A stretch of 64,000 nt of DNA, taken from contig NZ_VTHK01000027.1 in assembly GCF_009765355.1 (NCBI RefSeq), positions 1 to 64,000 on the forward strand, written 5' to 3'. Positions within the stretch are counted from its first letter, which is position 1; every line of letters starts with the position of its first letter. The position numbers and the translations under genes are program-made. The notes beneath the pieces were generated by a model, which made no database searches, was not told the DNA's origin, and was given only the letters and a program-made list of their open reading frames with translations. This stretch comes from Amycolatopsis anabasis. GTDB lineage: Bacteria > Actinomycetota > Actinomycetes > Mycobacteriales > Pseudonocardiaceae. Positions 9,183 to 16,959 of the stretch are shown in pieces.

Positions 9183-10007
9183 ATGCTGATCAACGCGGTC
9201 CCCCAGCGGCACGGCGCACTCGGTCCGCGGGCGGACCGGCTTCCCAGGGGTTGCCGTGCGCTGGCCGAGCTCGTGGGCGAGGTGTTCGACGAGCTGGTGC
9301 ACGAGGTGCACGTCGACTGCGCGGATTCGGCCACTGTGGACGGAATCGCGAACCGGGAGACGCTGATCCGGAACCGGACCAGCCAGCTGCGCGCGCTGGA
9401 GGCGCCCGGCGGGCCGGTGCTCACCATCGGGGGCGACTGCGGGGTGGAACTCGTCCCGCTCGGGGTGGCGCGCTACCGGTACGGGCGCGGATTCGGGGTG
9501 GTGTGGTTCGACGCGCACCCCGATCTGAACACCGCGGCGACCTCGCCGTCCGGAGCGTTCCACGGCATGGTGCTGCGCTCGGCGTTCGGCGAGGGGGACT
9601 CCGACTTCGCGGCCTCCCCGGAACTCGTGCCGGGCCGGGTGGTCCTGGCCGGCACCCGGGCGTTCGACCCGGCCGAACGGGAGGGCGTCGACGCGGGCCT
9701 GGCGTCCCTGGTGTCCGTCCGTGAACTCGCCGACCCCGAACGGCTGGTGTCCGCGGTGCGCACGAGCGGGGCCGGGCAACTCTATGTGCACATCGACCTC
9801 GATGTGCTCGATCCGGGTGAATTCGGCGGCTTGAACTTTCCGGAGCCCGGCGGGTTGCGAATCCCGGAACTGGTGGCCGCCGTGCGTTCGCTGGCCGTGT
9901 TCGACGTGGTGGGCGCCGGTATCACCGAATGCGCGAGCGACGACCGGGCGGAGCTGCGTGCCCTGGTCCCGGTGCTGGAAGCGGTGGGCGAGCTGCTCGA
10001 AGCGTGA
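9183..10007 (+). CDS. Arginase/agmatinase-fold ureohydrolase family protein
   Basis: A 274-residue ureohydrolase-fold protein. The binuclear-metal motifs are present in order: GGDCGVE near residue 83, FDAHPDLN near 109, and HIDLDVLDP near 205. In classical arginases the first motif is GGDHS, whose His binds manganese; here Cys stands in its place, a variant I believe occurs in an actinobacterial subgroup but cannot check. Substrate is uncertain (arginine, agmatine, formiminoglutamate, or another guanidino compound). ATG 9183 is used; the frame is open further upstream but overlaps the cyclase gene. It follows the cyclase by 10 nt and may be the last gene of that operon. Confidence 0.85.
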   Translation: MLINAVPQRHGALGPRADRLPRGCRALAELVGEVFDELVHEVHVDCADSATVDGIANRETLIRNRTSQLRALEAPGGPVLTIGGDCGVELVPLGVARYRYGRGFGVVWFDAHPDLNTAATSPSGAFHGMVLRSAFGEGDSDFAASPELVPGRVVLAGTRAFDPAEREGVDAGLASLVSVRELADPERLVSAVRTSGAGQLYVHIDLDVLDPGEFGGLNFPEPGGLRIPELVAAVRSLAVFDVVGAGITECASDDRAELRALVPVLEAVGELLEA

Positions 10008-10017
10008 TGCCCGCCAG

Positions 10018-10256
10018 GCACGCGAACTACACACTCAGGCAAGCGAACCACACACTCGCGCACGCGAACTACACACTCGGGCACCCGAACCGCACATTCG
10101 GGCACGCGAACTACACACTCGGAACCACCCCGCGCCCCGCTGGGCACTGCGCGCTCGACTGCTCGAGCTGCGGTTCCGAACGTGTAACTCGCGTGCCTGA
10201 ACGTGTAACTCGCGTGCCCGAGTGTGCAACTCGCGTGCCGGAACGTGGAACTCGCG
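10018..10256. repeat. Inverted pair of 21-bp-unit arrays
   Basis: Five tandem 21-bp units run forward at 10018-10122 (unit core GCGAACTACACACTCGG) and four related units run in the opposite orientation at about 10173-10256 (core CGAACGTGTAACTCGCGTG). A GC-rich spacer of about 50 bp separates the arrays. Because 21 is a multiple of three, all frames show a seven-residue pseudo-peptide repeat, but nothing else suggests coding. Related arrays occur near 15.65, 26.04 and 55.75 kb. The remainder of the 10008-10474 gap holds the stem-loop described next. Confidence 0.9.
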
Positions 10257-10412
10257 GGAGCCTGCCGAGACGTGATTGTTCGCCATCCCGCAATTCGGGA
10301 TTGATAAACACCATTGCATGCATGAACAGGTAAGCATTGTTCTTTCGGTTACCGGACTGTGTCGTTCATTTCACTGAATTGGCGGCCTTGCGAACGAATC
10401 TGCCGCTCGCGT

Positions 10413-10460
10413 ATGTTCGATCGGAGTGATGAAAACCGTTTTCATCGCTTGATCGAACAT
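10413..10460 (+). promoter_or_regulatory. Nested perfect stem-loop in RiPP precursor leader
   Basis: Two perfect inverted repeats are nested: outer arms ATGTTCGATC (10413-10422) and GATCGAACAT (10451-10460), inner arms GATGAAAAC (10428-10436) and GTTTTCATC (10438-10446) with a one-base centre. The structure ends 2 nt before the AGGGAG ribosome site of the precursor gene. It could be a dyad operator, an mRNA-stabilising hairpin, or an attenuator controlling ribosome access. The symmetry is read directly; the role is inferred. Confidence 0.7.
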
Positions 10461-10474
10461 GTAGGGAGTCATTC

Positions 10475-10669
10475 ATGGAAGCGATCTCGTTCTCCGAAGT
10501 CGAGGCCCCCGAGGCCCTGGCCGCTCCGCAGGCGCCTGGCACCAACGCGCTCGTGCACAACCCGTTCGCCTTCGAGGACGTGGAAGCTCCCGAGGCTCTC
10601 GCGGCTCCGCAGGCGCCCGGCACGAACGCCCTGGTGCACAACCCCTTCGCCTGGGCTGAGAGCAAGTAA
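10475..10669 (+). CDS. RiPP precursor peptide with duplicated unit
   Basis: A 64-residue precursor peptide: an eight-residue start (MEAISFSE), a 24-residue unit at 9-32 (VEAPEALAAP...NALVHNPFA), a three-residue link (FED), the same unit again at 36-59, and a tail WAESK. The two units are identical in protein yet differ at 11 of 24 codons, every change silent. An AGGGAG site lies 6 nt upstream of the ATG, and the leader-binding protein gene starts 3 nt after the stop. The Asn-Pro-Phe-aromatic region (HNPFAF/HNPFAW) is the likely core, possibly one product per unit. YcaO enzymes downstream imply azoline, thioamide or amidine formation; few Cys/Ser/Thr are present (no Cys, one Thr per unit), which favours backbone chemistry. 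Confidence 0.85.
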   Translation: MEAISFSEVEAPEALAAPQAPGTNALVHNPFAFEDVEAPEALAAPQAPGTNALVHNPFAWAESK

Positions 10670-10672
10670 GAA

Positions 10673-11515
10673 GTGATCGAAGGGCACCTTCATCGACGGT
10701 TCCACCTCGCCCCTGGATTTCAGCTCTATCCCGCCGCCGACGGCTCGTGGCGTTATTCGACACCGGCCGGGAAGTTCGTGCGGATCAGTGGTCCCGCGCC
10801 GCTCCTGGAGCTGGTCCGGCGCCTGTCCACCGGTGCGCCCGCCGACGTCCAGCTGACCCCGGAGGACTCCGCCGCGTTCGACCAGCTGGTCACCGCGCTG
10901 CGCGGCCGCGGGGTTCTGGTGGAGCCGTCCGGCGGGCCCGGCGGCGGGCGCCGGATCCACGTGGCCGGGGACAACCCGGTGGGCACGGTGGCCGCGGACC
11001 TGCTGCGGCCCCATGCCGACGTCACCACCGGGACGGTCGATGAGGGTGCCGTCGCCGACGCCGACGTGCTGGTCAGCTGTGCGAGCTGGCTTCCGGACAC
11101 CGAATGGCGGCGCGTCGACGAGTGGTGCGCCGCGCACGGCACCGCGTGGCACCGCTGTCACGCCGAGGGCACCCGGTTCGCCCTCGGCCCCTTCTTCCTG
11201 CCCGGCGAGACCGCCGGTTACCGCGACACCCGGGCCCGCCGCCTCGCCGCGTGCCCGGTCGCCGACGAACTCCTCGAGCAGTGGCGTTACCTGGACGGCG
11301 ACCAGCCGAAGCCGCCGGTGCGGTGGCCGGATTCGGGCGGTGGCCTGCTCGGCGCGCTGCTCGCCGGGGACGTCCTGGCCCGGCTCGCCGGGCGGCCGGT
11401 GCCCTCGCACGGTCATCAGCTGCTGGTCGACCCGGACACCGCCGGGATCACGCGCCATCCGGTGCTCCCGTTGCCGCGGCTGGCCGAGCGGCTCGCCCCG
11501 CTCGCCGTCCCGTGA
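10673..11515 (+). CDS. Leader-binding/E1-like RiPP partner protein
   Basis: A 280-residue protein resembling the ocin-ThiF-like/leader-peptide-binding partners of YcaO enzymes. The first ~90 residues look like a winged-helix RiPP recognition element (FHLAPGFQLYPAADGSWRY...), followed by a short Rossmann-like segment (RIHVAGDNPVGTVAADLL near 99) and the GPFFLPGETAGYRD block near 176, reminiscent of the E1-family GP..PG.T..Y motif. The paired CxxC zinc motifs and adenylation residues of true E1 enzymes are not visible, so it probably delivers the precursor rather than activates it. The start is GTG 10673, 3 nt after the precursor stop; its own stop overlaps the next start (GTGA). Confidence 0.7.
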   Translation: MIEGHLHRRFHLAPGFQLYPAADGSWRYSTPAGKFVRISGPAPLLELVRRLSTGAPADVQLTPEDSAAFDQLVTALRGRGVLVEPSGGPGGGRRIHVAGDNPVGTVAADLLRPHADVTTGTVDEGAVADADVLVSCASWLPDTEWRRVDEWCAAHGTAWHRCHAEGTRFALGPFFLPGETAGYRDTRARRLAACPVADELLEQWRYLDGDQPKPPVRWPDSGGGLLGALLAGDVLARLAGRPVPSHGHQLLVDPDTAGITRHPVLPLPRLAERLAPLAVP

Positions 11516-12975
11516 CGCACGCGCCGGTGGTCCGGGGCAACCTGCGGGTCCCGGCCGAGGACGGCACCGCGCTGGCCACGGACGTGTACCTGCCGCGCGG
11601 CCTCGACCGCGCCCCGGTGCTGGCGCTGCGGACCTGCTACGGCCGCGGCGCCCACCTGGCCGAGGGCCTCGGCTGGGCCCGGCGCGGATTCGCTTTCGTG
11701 GCACAGGACGTGCGCGGCCGCTACGACTCGGACGGGACGTGGACGCCGTACCGCGGTGAGCGCGCCGACGGCCGCGCGCTGGCCGGGTGGATCGCCGCGC
11801 AGCCCTGGTGCGACGGCCGGATCGTGCCGATCGGCGCCTCCTACGCCGCGTTCACCGCGTACGCGCTCGCCGTTTCCGCCCCGGTGGCCGCGGTGATCAG
11901 CCAGGTTCCGGCGATGGGCCTGCACCGGGTGAAGTTCGATCCCAGCGGCATCCTGCGGCTCGCCGAGCACGTCAACTGGTGGCTGGCCCACGCGGAAAGC
12001 CGGACCAGCCGGGACGATCTCGTCCGGCGTCACCCGCCGGTACTCGACGGCCTGCCGGTTTCCGGGCTGGGCGAACGGTTCTGGGCGCGGGTGCCGGGGT
12101 GGTGGTCCGCGGTCGAACCGTGGGCGAACGGGTCCGCCGATCCGCCGCCCGAGGCGATCACCGACGCCGAACTGGCCGCGCTGTCCGTGCCCAGCCTGCA
12201 CGTCGGCGGCTGGCGCGATCTGCTGCTGCCGGAGACGCTGCACCAGTGGCGCACGGCCGGGGATGCGGCGAGCCTGCTGGTGGGGCCGTGGGGCCACGAA
12301 CTCGCGCCGCTGGGCCGGACCCTGGTGGGCTGGCTGGAGCGGGCCCTCGGCGGGCGGCCCCCGGCGTGGCGGTCGCGGATGCGGCTGGTCGGCGAGGACG
12401 GGTGGCGGTACGACGTGCCCTGGCCGGGCGACCGCCGGACCTGGCGGGCGGACGCCGGCGGCGGCCTGACCGGGACTCCCGCGGGCGCCTGCCGCTTCCG
12501 CTGCGACCCGCGCTCGCCGTTTCCGTCCATTGTGGAGGGAGAGGATCGGAGTGCGCTGGCCGCGCGCACGGACGCGGTGCGGTTCGTCTCGCCGGTGCTG
12601 GACCGCCCGCTGACCGTGCTCGGCGCGGGGGAGGTGGTGCTCACCGGGCAGACCTCCGCGGCGAGCGCGGACTGGATCGTGCGGCTGAACGAGCGGCGCC
12701 CGGACGGCGTGGTGCGCTCGGTCGCCTCCGGTGCGGTGCGCGCGAACGGCGGCCGCGCCCGGCACCGGATCCCGCTGACCCCCGCCGGGATCACCATTCC
12801 GGCGGGCGCGGCACTGGAACTGGAGATCACCGGTAGCGACTTTCCTTTCCTGGCAAGGAATCTCGGCACCGGGGCCGATCGCTACACGACCGCCGACACG
12901 GTCCTCGCCGAGCAGACCGTGCACGTCGGCGGGGAGCAGACCTCGATTTCGCTGCCGATCCTGGAGGAACCGTGA
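11512..12975 (+). CDS. S15/CocE-NonD family hydrolase (RiPP cluster peptidase)
   Basis: A 487-residue alpha/beta hydrolase of the X-Pro dipeptidyl-peptidase/cocaine-esterase family. Ser110 (IGASYAAF), Asp236 (GGWRD) and His262 (GPWGHE) form the triad, and the C-terminal third is the jelly-roll domain (LEITGSDFPFLARN). The usual nucleophile elbow GxSYGG reads GASYAAF. It is joined to its neighbours by GTGA overlaps on both sides. The precursor is rich in Ala-Pro and Asn-Pro pairs, so a natural role is proline-directed trimming or maturation of the modified peptide (inference); amide or ester hydrolysis of a pathway intermediate is the alternative. Confidence 0.85.
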   Translation: MTHAPVVRGNLRVPAEDGTALATDVYLPRGLDRAPVLALRTCYGRGAHLAEGLGWARRGFAFVAQDVRGRYDSDGTWTPYRGERADGRALAGWIAAQPWCDGRIVPIGASYAAFTAYALAVSAPVAAVISQVPAMGLHRVKFDPSGILRLAEHVNWWLAHAESRTSRDDLVRRHPPVLDGLPVSGLGERFWARVPGWWSAVEPWANGSADPPPEAITDAELAALSVPSLHVGGWRDLLLPETLHQWRTAGDAASLLVGPWGHELAPLGRTLVGWLERALGGRPPAWRSRMRLVGEDGWRYDVPWPGDRRTWRADAGGGLTGTPAGACRFRCDPRSPFPSIVEGEDRSALAARTDAVRFVSPVLDRPLTVLGAGEVVLTGQTSAASADWIVRLNERRPDGVVRSVASGAVRANGGRARHRIPLTPAGITIPAGAALELEITGSDFPFLARNLGTGADRYTTADTVLAEQTVHVGGEQTSISLPILEEP

Positions 12976-14318
12976 CTCCGGAAGACTTGCTGGTCGATCC
13001 GCGCTTCGGGCTGGTCACCGAACTGGTGATGCAGCGCGGCAAGCCCGGCCTGCCCCCGGCCTGGGTGGGCTGCAGCGCCAAGGTCGCCGACACCGTGCGC
13101 GGCGGCGCGGCGGCGACCGACCGCTACGGGTTCGGCGCGTCGCTCGCCGATCCGGCCCGGGCGCGCGGCGCGGCGCTGGGGGAGGCGGTCGAGCGCTACT
13201 GCGGGAACCTGGTGCCCGAGCGGCTGCCCGTCCGGCCCTACGACGCGTGGCGCGCCGACGGCGTGGACGCGGTCGACCCCGCGGAGTTCGCGCTGTACTC
13301 GGCGGCACAGCACGCGACCCCGGGGTTCCCGTTCGTGCCGTTCACCCGGGACCTGGAGGTCGCGTGGGTGAACGGCACCGATCTGCGCACCGGCGCGGAC
13401 GTGTGGGTGCCCGCGTCGCTGGTGTACCTGAACTACTACCGCGGCGCCCACGCCGGGGAACCGCCGACGAACGCCTTGTCCTACGCGGGAATCGCGACCG
13501 GGGTCAGCGCGGAGCACGCGCGGCGCGGGGCGCTGGAAGAACTCTTCGAACGGGACGCGAGCACGCTGTGGTGGGCCAGTGGCGCGCCGGCCGAGGTGGT
13601 GGCCGACGCCGAGGAGGTCACCGACGCGTTCGCCGATCCCGATGCCGGGCGGCGCGAGATCCGGGTGCTGCGGCTGCCCGCGCAGTTCCGCGCGCCGGTG
13701 CTCGCCGCGTTCGTCACCGACCCCGATCGCGGCATGATCGCGTTCGGCACCGCGTGCCGGGCGGACGCGCGGGAGGCGGCCACCAAGGCCGTGGTGGAGG
13801 CGTTCGCGGTGCTCGAACTGACCGCCGAACTGGTGGCCCCGGACAGCGAACTCTGGCGCGCGGTCGAGGCCGGGAGCCTCGGGGCGCACGTGTTCAAACC
13901 GCGGCGCGCGGACCGGGCGTACCGGCAGGACTTCCGGGACGACTTCCGCGATCTCGTCGACCTGCCCGCGGTGGCCCAGCTGTACCTCGACCCGGAGATG
14001 CAGGGGGAGCCGCTGAACCGGTTGCGGGAAACGGGTCCGGCGACCTCGTTCGACGAGATTCCCGAGCCGGGGGACTACGTCGAGGAACTGCACGCGGCCG
14101 GGCTGCGGGCGATCGAGGTCGACCTGACCACCGCGGACGTGGCGGCCGCCGGGCTGCACGTGGTCCGGGTGGTCGTGCCGGGGCTCTACGGCAACGCGCC
14201 TGCGGCCTTCCCGTACCGGGGCGGGACGCGGTTGTACACCGAACCCGTGCGGCTGGGCTGGGTGCCCGGCCCGCTCACCGAATCCGGCCTGGTCCGGTAC
14301 CCGATTCCCCTGGCCTGA
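12972..14318 (+). CDS. YcaO-domain enzyme 1
   Basis: A stand-alone YcaO protein of 448 residues. YcaO enzymes use ATP to phosphorylate the peptide backbone amide, allowing attack by a side chain (azolines), sulfide (thioamides) or a backbone amine (amidines). The ATP/Mg-binding glutamates and arginine appear in GEAVERYCGNLVP near residue 70 and GALEELFERDA near 186, and the C-terminal sheet carries VPGLYGNAPAAFPYRGG. There is no fused TfuA or E1 domain. It begins at a GTG overlapping the hydrolase stop and is followed 12 nt later by a second, distinct YcaO gene. Confidence 0.93.
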   Translation: MTPEDLLVDPRFGLVTELVMQRGKPGLPPAWVGCSAKVADTVRGGAAATDRYGFGASLADPARARGAALGEAVERYCGNLVPERLPVRPYDAWRADGVDAVDPAEFALYSAAQHATPGFPFVPFTRDLEVAWVNGTDLRTGADVWVPASLVYLNYYRGAHAGEPPTNALSYAGIATGVSAEHARRGALEELFERDASTLWWASGAPAEVVADAEEVTDAFADPDAGRREIRVLRLPAQFRAPVLAAFVTDPDRGMIAFGTACRADAREAATKAVVEAFAVLELTAELVAPDSELWRAVEAGSLGAHVFKPRRADRAYRQDFRDDFRDLVDLPAVAQLYLDPEMQGEPLNRLRETGPATSFDEIPEPGDYVEELHAAGLRAIEVDLTTADVAAAGLHVVRVVVPGLYGNAPAAFPYRGGTRLYTEPVRLGWVPGPLTESGLVRYPIPLA

Positions 14319-14330
14319 ACGGAACATCGC

Positions 14331-15626
14331 ATGAACCTCGTCGACGAGCGCACCGGGGTCATCCGGCGGCTGCGGTCGCTGCCCGTCCCGGCGCAGCTGC
14401 CGCGATCCTTCGAGATCATCGCCTCGGAGTTGTCCGACACCACGCGGTTCTCGCCCTGGCCCAGCGATTCCGCGGGTGCGGGCTACGCGCTCGGCGATCC
14501 GGAGGCCGCGCACGGCGCCGCGATCGGCGAGGCGGTGGAACGGTACTGCGGGAACCTCGTACCGCCGGGCCTGGTGACCGGATCCCGGGCCGAACTGGTG
14601 GCGGCCGGACTGCCCGCGCTGGACCCCGCGCGGGTGGCGCTGTTCTCCGCCGAGCAGTACGCCGAGCCGGGTTTTCCGTTCCGCCCCATGGACTCCGCGC
14701 TCCCGCTCGACTGGGCCGAAGGCGTGGACCTGGCCACCGGCGGGCGGGTGCTCGTGCCCGCGAGCCTGGTGTGGGTGTCCTATGTGGCCGCTTCGGTGGC
14801 GGCGGGGCGGCCCGCGACGAACCCGATCATCCAGGCCGGGCTGGCCGCCGGACGCGGGCGCGCGGCGGCCGAGTACAGCGCGCTGTGCGAGGTGCTGGAA
14901 CGGGACGCGGTGGCGCGCGCGTGGCACGGCCGCGGCAGGGTGCGGGCGGTGCGGCCGCCGGACTGGCTCGCGCGCCTCGGGCACGGCGCCCGGCGGACGC
15001 TGACGACGCGGTACTTCGAGTTCGGGAGCGAATTCGGGCCGGTCACCGTCGGCGCGCTCGTCCGGGACGCGGAAACCGGCTACCTGACCATGGGCACGGC
15101 GTGCCGGGCCGATCCGGTGGCCGCGCTGCGCAAGGTGTTCGCCGAGGCGTGCCAGCTGCAGATGTTCGTGGCGGAGTACGACGATCCGGAGAGCCCGTAC
15201 ATGCTGGCGGCGCGCAACCCGGACAGCCCGCTGTCGCCGTGGCGGCCGGATCGGGACTACCTGGCCGCCTACCGCCCGGATTTCCGGGACGTCGTCGACT
15301 ACGGCTGCCATCTGCAGCTCTACCTGGATCCCCTGCTGCAGGAGCGGTTCGAGGCGGAACTGGCGGACGCGGTGACCGGCGAGGTGGATCACGCCGCGCT
15401 CGCCGGTTGCCCGGACGGCCTGCCGCACCTGGTCGACCGGCTCGCCGCCGCGGGGCACCCGGTGCTCTCGGTCGACGTGACCACCGAGGACGTCGCCCCG
15501 ACCGGCCTGTCGGTCGTCCGGATCCTGGTGCCGGGCTTGTACTCGAACTCGGCCGCCGGGCTCCCCTTCCTCGGCGGCACCCGGATCGACCCGGCCACCC
15601 GCCGCGCCCTACCCCTCCCGCACTGA
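14331..15626 (+). CDS. YcaO-domain enzyme 2
   Basis: A second stand-alone YcaO of 431 residues, clearly paralogous to the preceding one (both share GEAVERYCGNLVP, ALDPARVALFSAEQ/AVDPAEFALYSAAQ and VPGLYSNSAAGLPFLGG) but well diverged. The nucleotide-binding residues are kept (GEAVERYCG near 65, LCEVLERDA near 183), so both copies look active. The pair could act as a heteromer or perform two successive backbone modifications, as the two YcaOs of bottromycin-type pathways do. It is the last gene before a repeat element; no transporter or dehydrogenase follows. Confidence 0.93.
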   Translation: MNLVDERTGVIRRLRSLPVPAQLPRSFEIIASELSDTTRFSPWPSDSAGAGYALGDPEAAHGAAIGEAVERYCGNLVPPGLVTGSRAELVAAGLPALDPARVALFSAEQYAEPGFPFRPMDSALPLDWAEGVDLATGGRVLVPASLVWVSYVAASVAAGRPATNPIIQAGLAAGRGRAAAEYSALCEVLERDAVARAWHGRGRVRAVRPPDWLARLGHGARRTLTTRYFEFGSEFGPVTVGALVRDAETGYLTMGTACRADPVAALRKVFAEACQLQMFVAEYDDPESPYMLAARNPDSPLSPWRPDRDYLAAYRPDFRDVVDYGCHLQLYLDPLLQERFEAELADAVTGEVDHAALAGCPDGLPHLVDRLAAAGHPVLSVDVTTEDVAPTGLSVVRILVPGLYSNSAAGLPFLGGTRIDPATRRALPLPH

Positions 15627-15644
15627 CCCCGAGTCCCCCGTCCC

Positions 15645-15895
15645 GCCGCCGCGAGTTGCACACTCGGGCACGCGAGTTTCACGTTCGGGCACGCGAGTTG
15701 TCCGTTTGGACCCCGCGGGGCGCATTCGGGCTGCCGGACGCGGGGTGTGCGGTACCTGGTGGGTTCCCGATCGCGGTGGGTGCCGGGAAGCCGATCGGTG
15801 TCGGGGGTGGCCCCGAGTGTGTATTTCGCTTGCCCGAGTGTGGAGTTCACTTGCTTGAATGTGTAGTTCGGCGGCCGGAACGGGGAACTCGCGCC
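15645..15895. repeat. ~250-bp compound repeat element, copy A
   Basis: Most of the 15627-16077 gene gap is a compound element: three 21-bp units forward (15651-15705, core GCGAGTTTCACGTTCGGG), a GC-rich core of about 100 bp (15709-15812), then four units inverted (to about 15892). The core is strongly similar to the one at 26122-26215, sharing GGGTTCCCGATCGCGGTGGG and GGGAAGCCGATCGGTGTCG, so the whole unit is a dispersed element. After it (15965-16020) come two imperfect copies of a GGTACCxAATG-type motif. No gene is seen. Confidence 0.85.
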
Positions 15896-16077
15896 AGCGG
15901 CCCCCGCCTGCCGCGAGTTCCCGACCCGGGCATCCGGCGAGCACGGCGCGAAGCCGCACGCTCAGGTACCCAATGTGGCTTTCGGGGCGTTGAAGGTACC
16001 GAATGCCGCATTGGGGGCTTCCCGGTGCGCGCGAAATCGCGTTGAGGGGTTCGGGGAGTCGGCGCGATACTCGGGCG

Positions 16078-16926
16078 GTGGCAAGATCATCGGCTGCCGA
16101 GCGGGCGCTCGCGCATGTCGCCGCGCTGGCCGGGGGCGGGCCGATCGCGCCGGATCTGCGGGTGACCCTGCAGTTCCACCCCGACCGGCTGGTGCACGGC
16201 GTGCCGATCCTGACGGCGATGGCCCGCGACGGCGTCTACCGTTCCCAGTTCGAAACCGGGACGAGCAACGGCGGCCTGACCGCGCATCCGGGCGGGGACC
16301 GGTGGCGGTGGGAGAGCCGCCTGTTCGCCGGGGCGTACGACGAGGTGGCCGCGGCCGAGCGGCCGAAGTACGGTTCGCTGAACTTCCGCCGCCGCGCGGT
16401 CGGCGGCTCGCCGCGGTTCGGGTCGGCCCATCTGCGGCTCACCGCGGACACCCTCGCGCGCACGACGTTCTGCTATCCGGACAGCGTGTGCGAACCCGCC
16501 GATTTCGGTGTGGCGGGCAAGGCGTCCGCCCTCATCGCACTGGCCGAGGCGGACGACAAGGACCCACTGGACGACTACGTCGAGGCGCACGTTCACGGGC
16601 CGCTCACGCTGGGCCGCGATGTGGAGGCGATCGTCCTGGATCCCTGCTATCGCGGCACCGAGGTCGAACGCGCCGCGGCCGAACTCGGTTGCGCGGTCGA
16701 ATGGCACGGCGGTTTCCGCCTGAGCACCGCGGAACTGCGGCGCCACCCGGAATTCCGGGGACCGGAGTACGTCGAACTGGGCCTCGCGCTCGCCCGGGAC
16801 GGCTGGCTCGACCCGCGGATCCTCGGCGACGCCGCGCGGACCGGCCGCCACGACGAGCAGGACCTCAAACGGGTCTGGCACTACGTCGCCCGGTTCGGTA
16901 ACCCCGAGGTGCACAGGACACTTTGA
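16078..16926 (+). CDS. DUF3626 domain protein
   Basis: A 282-residue DUF3626 protein. Conserved stretches include VTLQFHPDR near 33, ARDGVYRSQFETGTSNGGL near 51-69, RPKYGSLNF near 97, SPRFGSAHLRL near 113, and TTFCYPDS near 130. No biochemical function is established for the family. GTG 16078 is used because the frame upstream runs through repeat-like sequence without a convincing start or ribosome site; a GTG-to-ATG choice at 16003 would add 25 residues. It is separated from the RiPP genes by a repeat element, so membership in that cluster is unlikely. Confidence 0.75.
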   Translation: MARSSAAERALAHVAALAGGGPIAPDLRVTLQFHPDRLVHGVPILTAMARDGVYRSQFETGTSNGGLTAHPGGDRWRWESRLFAGAYDEVAAAERPKYGSLNFRRRAVGGSPRFGSAHLRLTADTLARTTFCYPDSVCEPADFGVAGKASALIALAEADDKDPLDDYVEAHVHGPLTLGRDVEAIVLDPCYRGTEVERAAAELGCAVEWHGGFRLSTAELRRHPEFRGPEYVELGLALARDGWLDPRILGDAARTGRHDEQDLKRVWHYVARFGNPEVHRTL

Positions 16927-16959
16927 AGTACCCGGCGACCGGTGGTTACCGTCGGCGGC

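Noticed and set aside
10018..10122. CRISPR array
   Set aside because: Units are directly contiguous, with no unique spacers, and no cas genes are present. The same applies to 45087-45171, where spacers are 5 bp.
10018..10256. Open frames with a repeated seven-residue motif (ELHTRAR-type)
   Set aside because: Produced by the 21-bp repeat being divisible by three; the same appears at 15.65, 26.05 and 55.8 kb in both strands, with no ribosome site or conserved partner.
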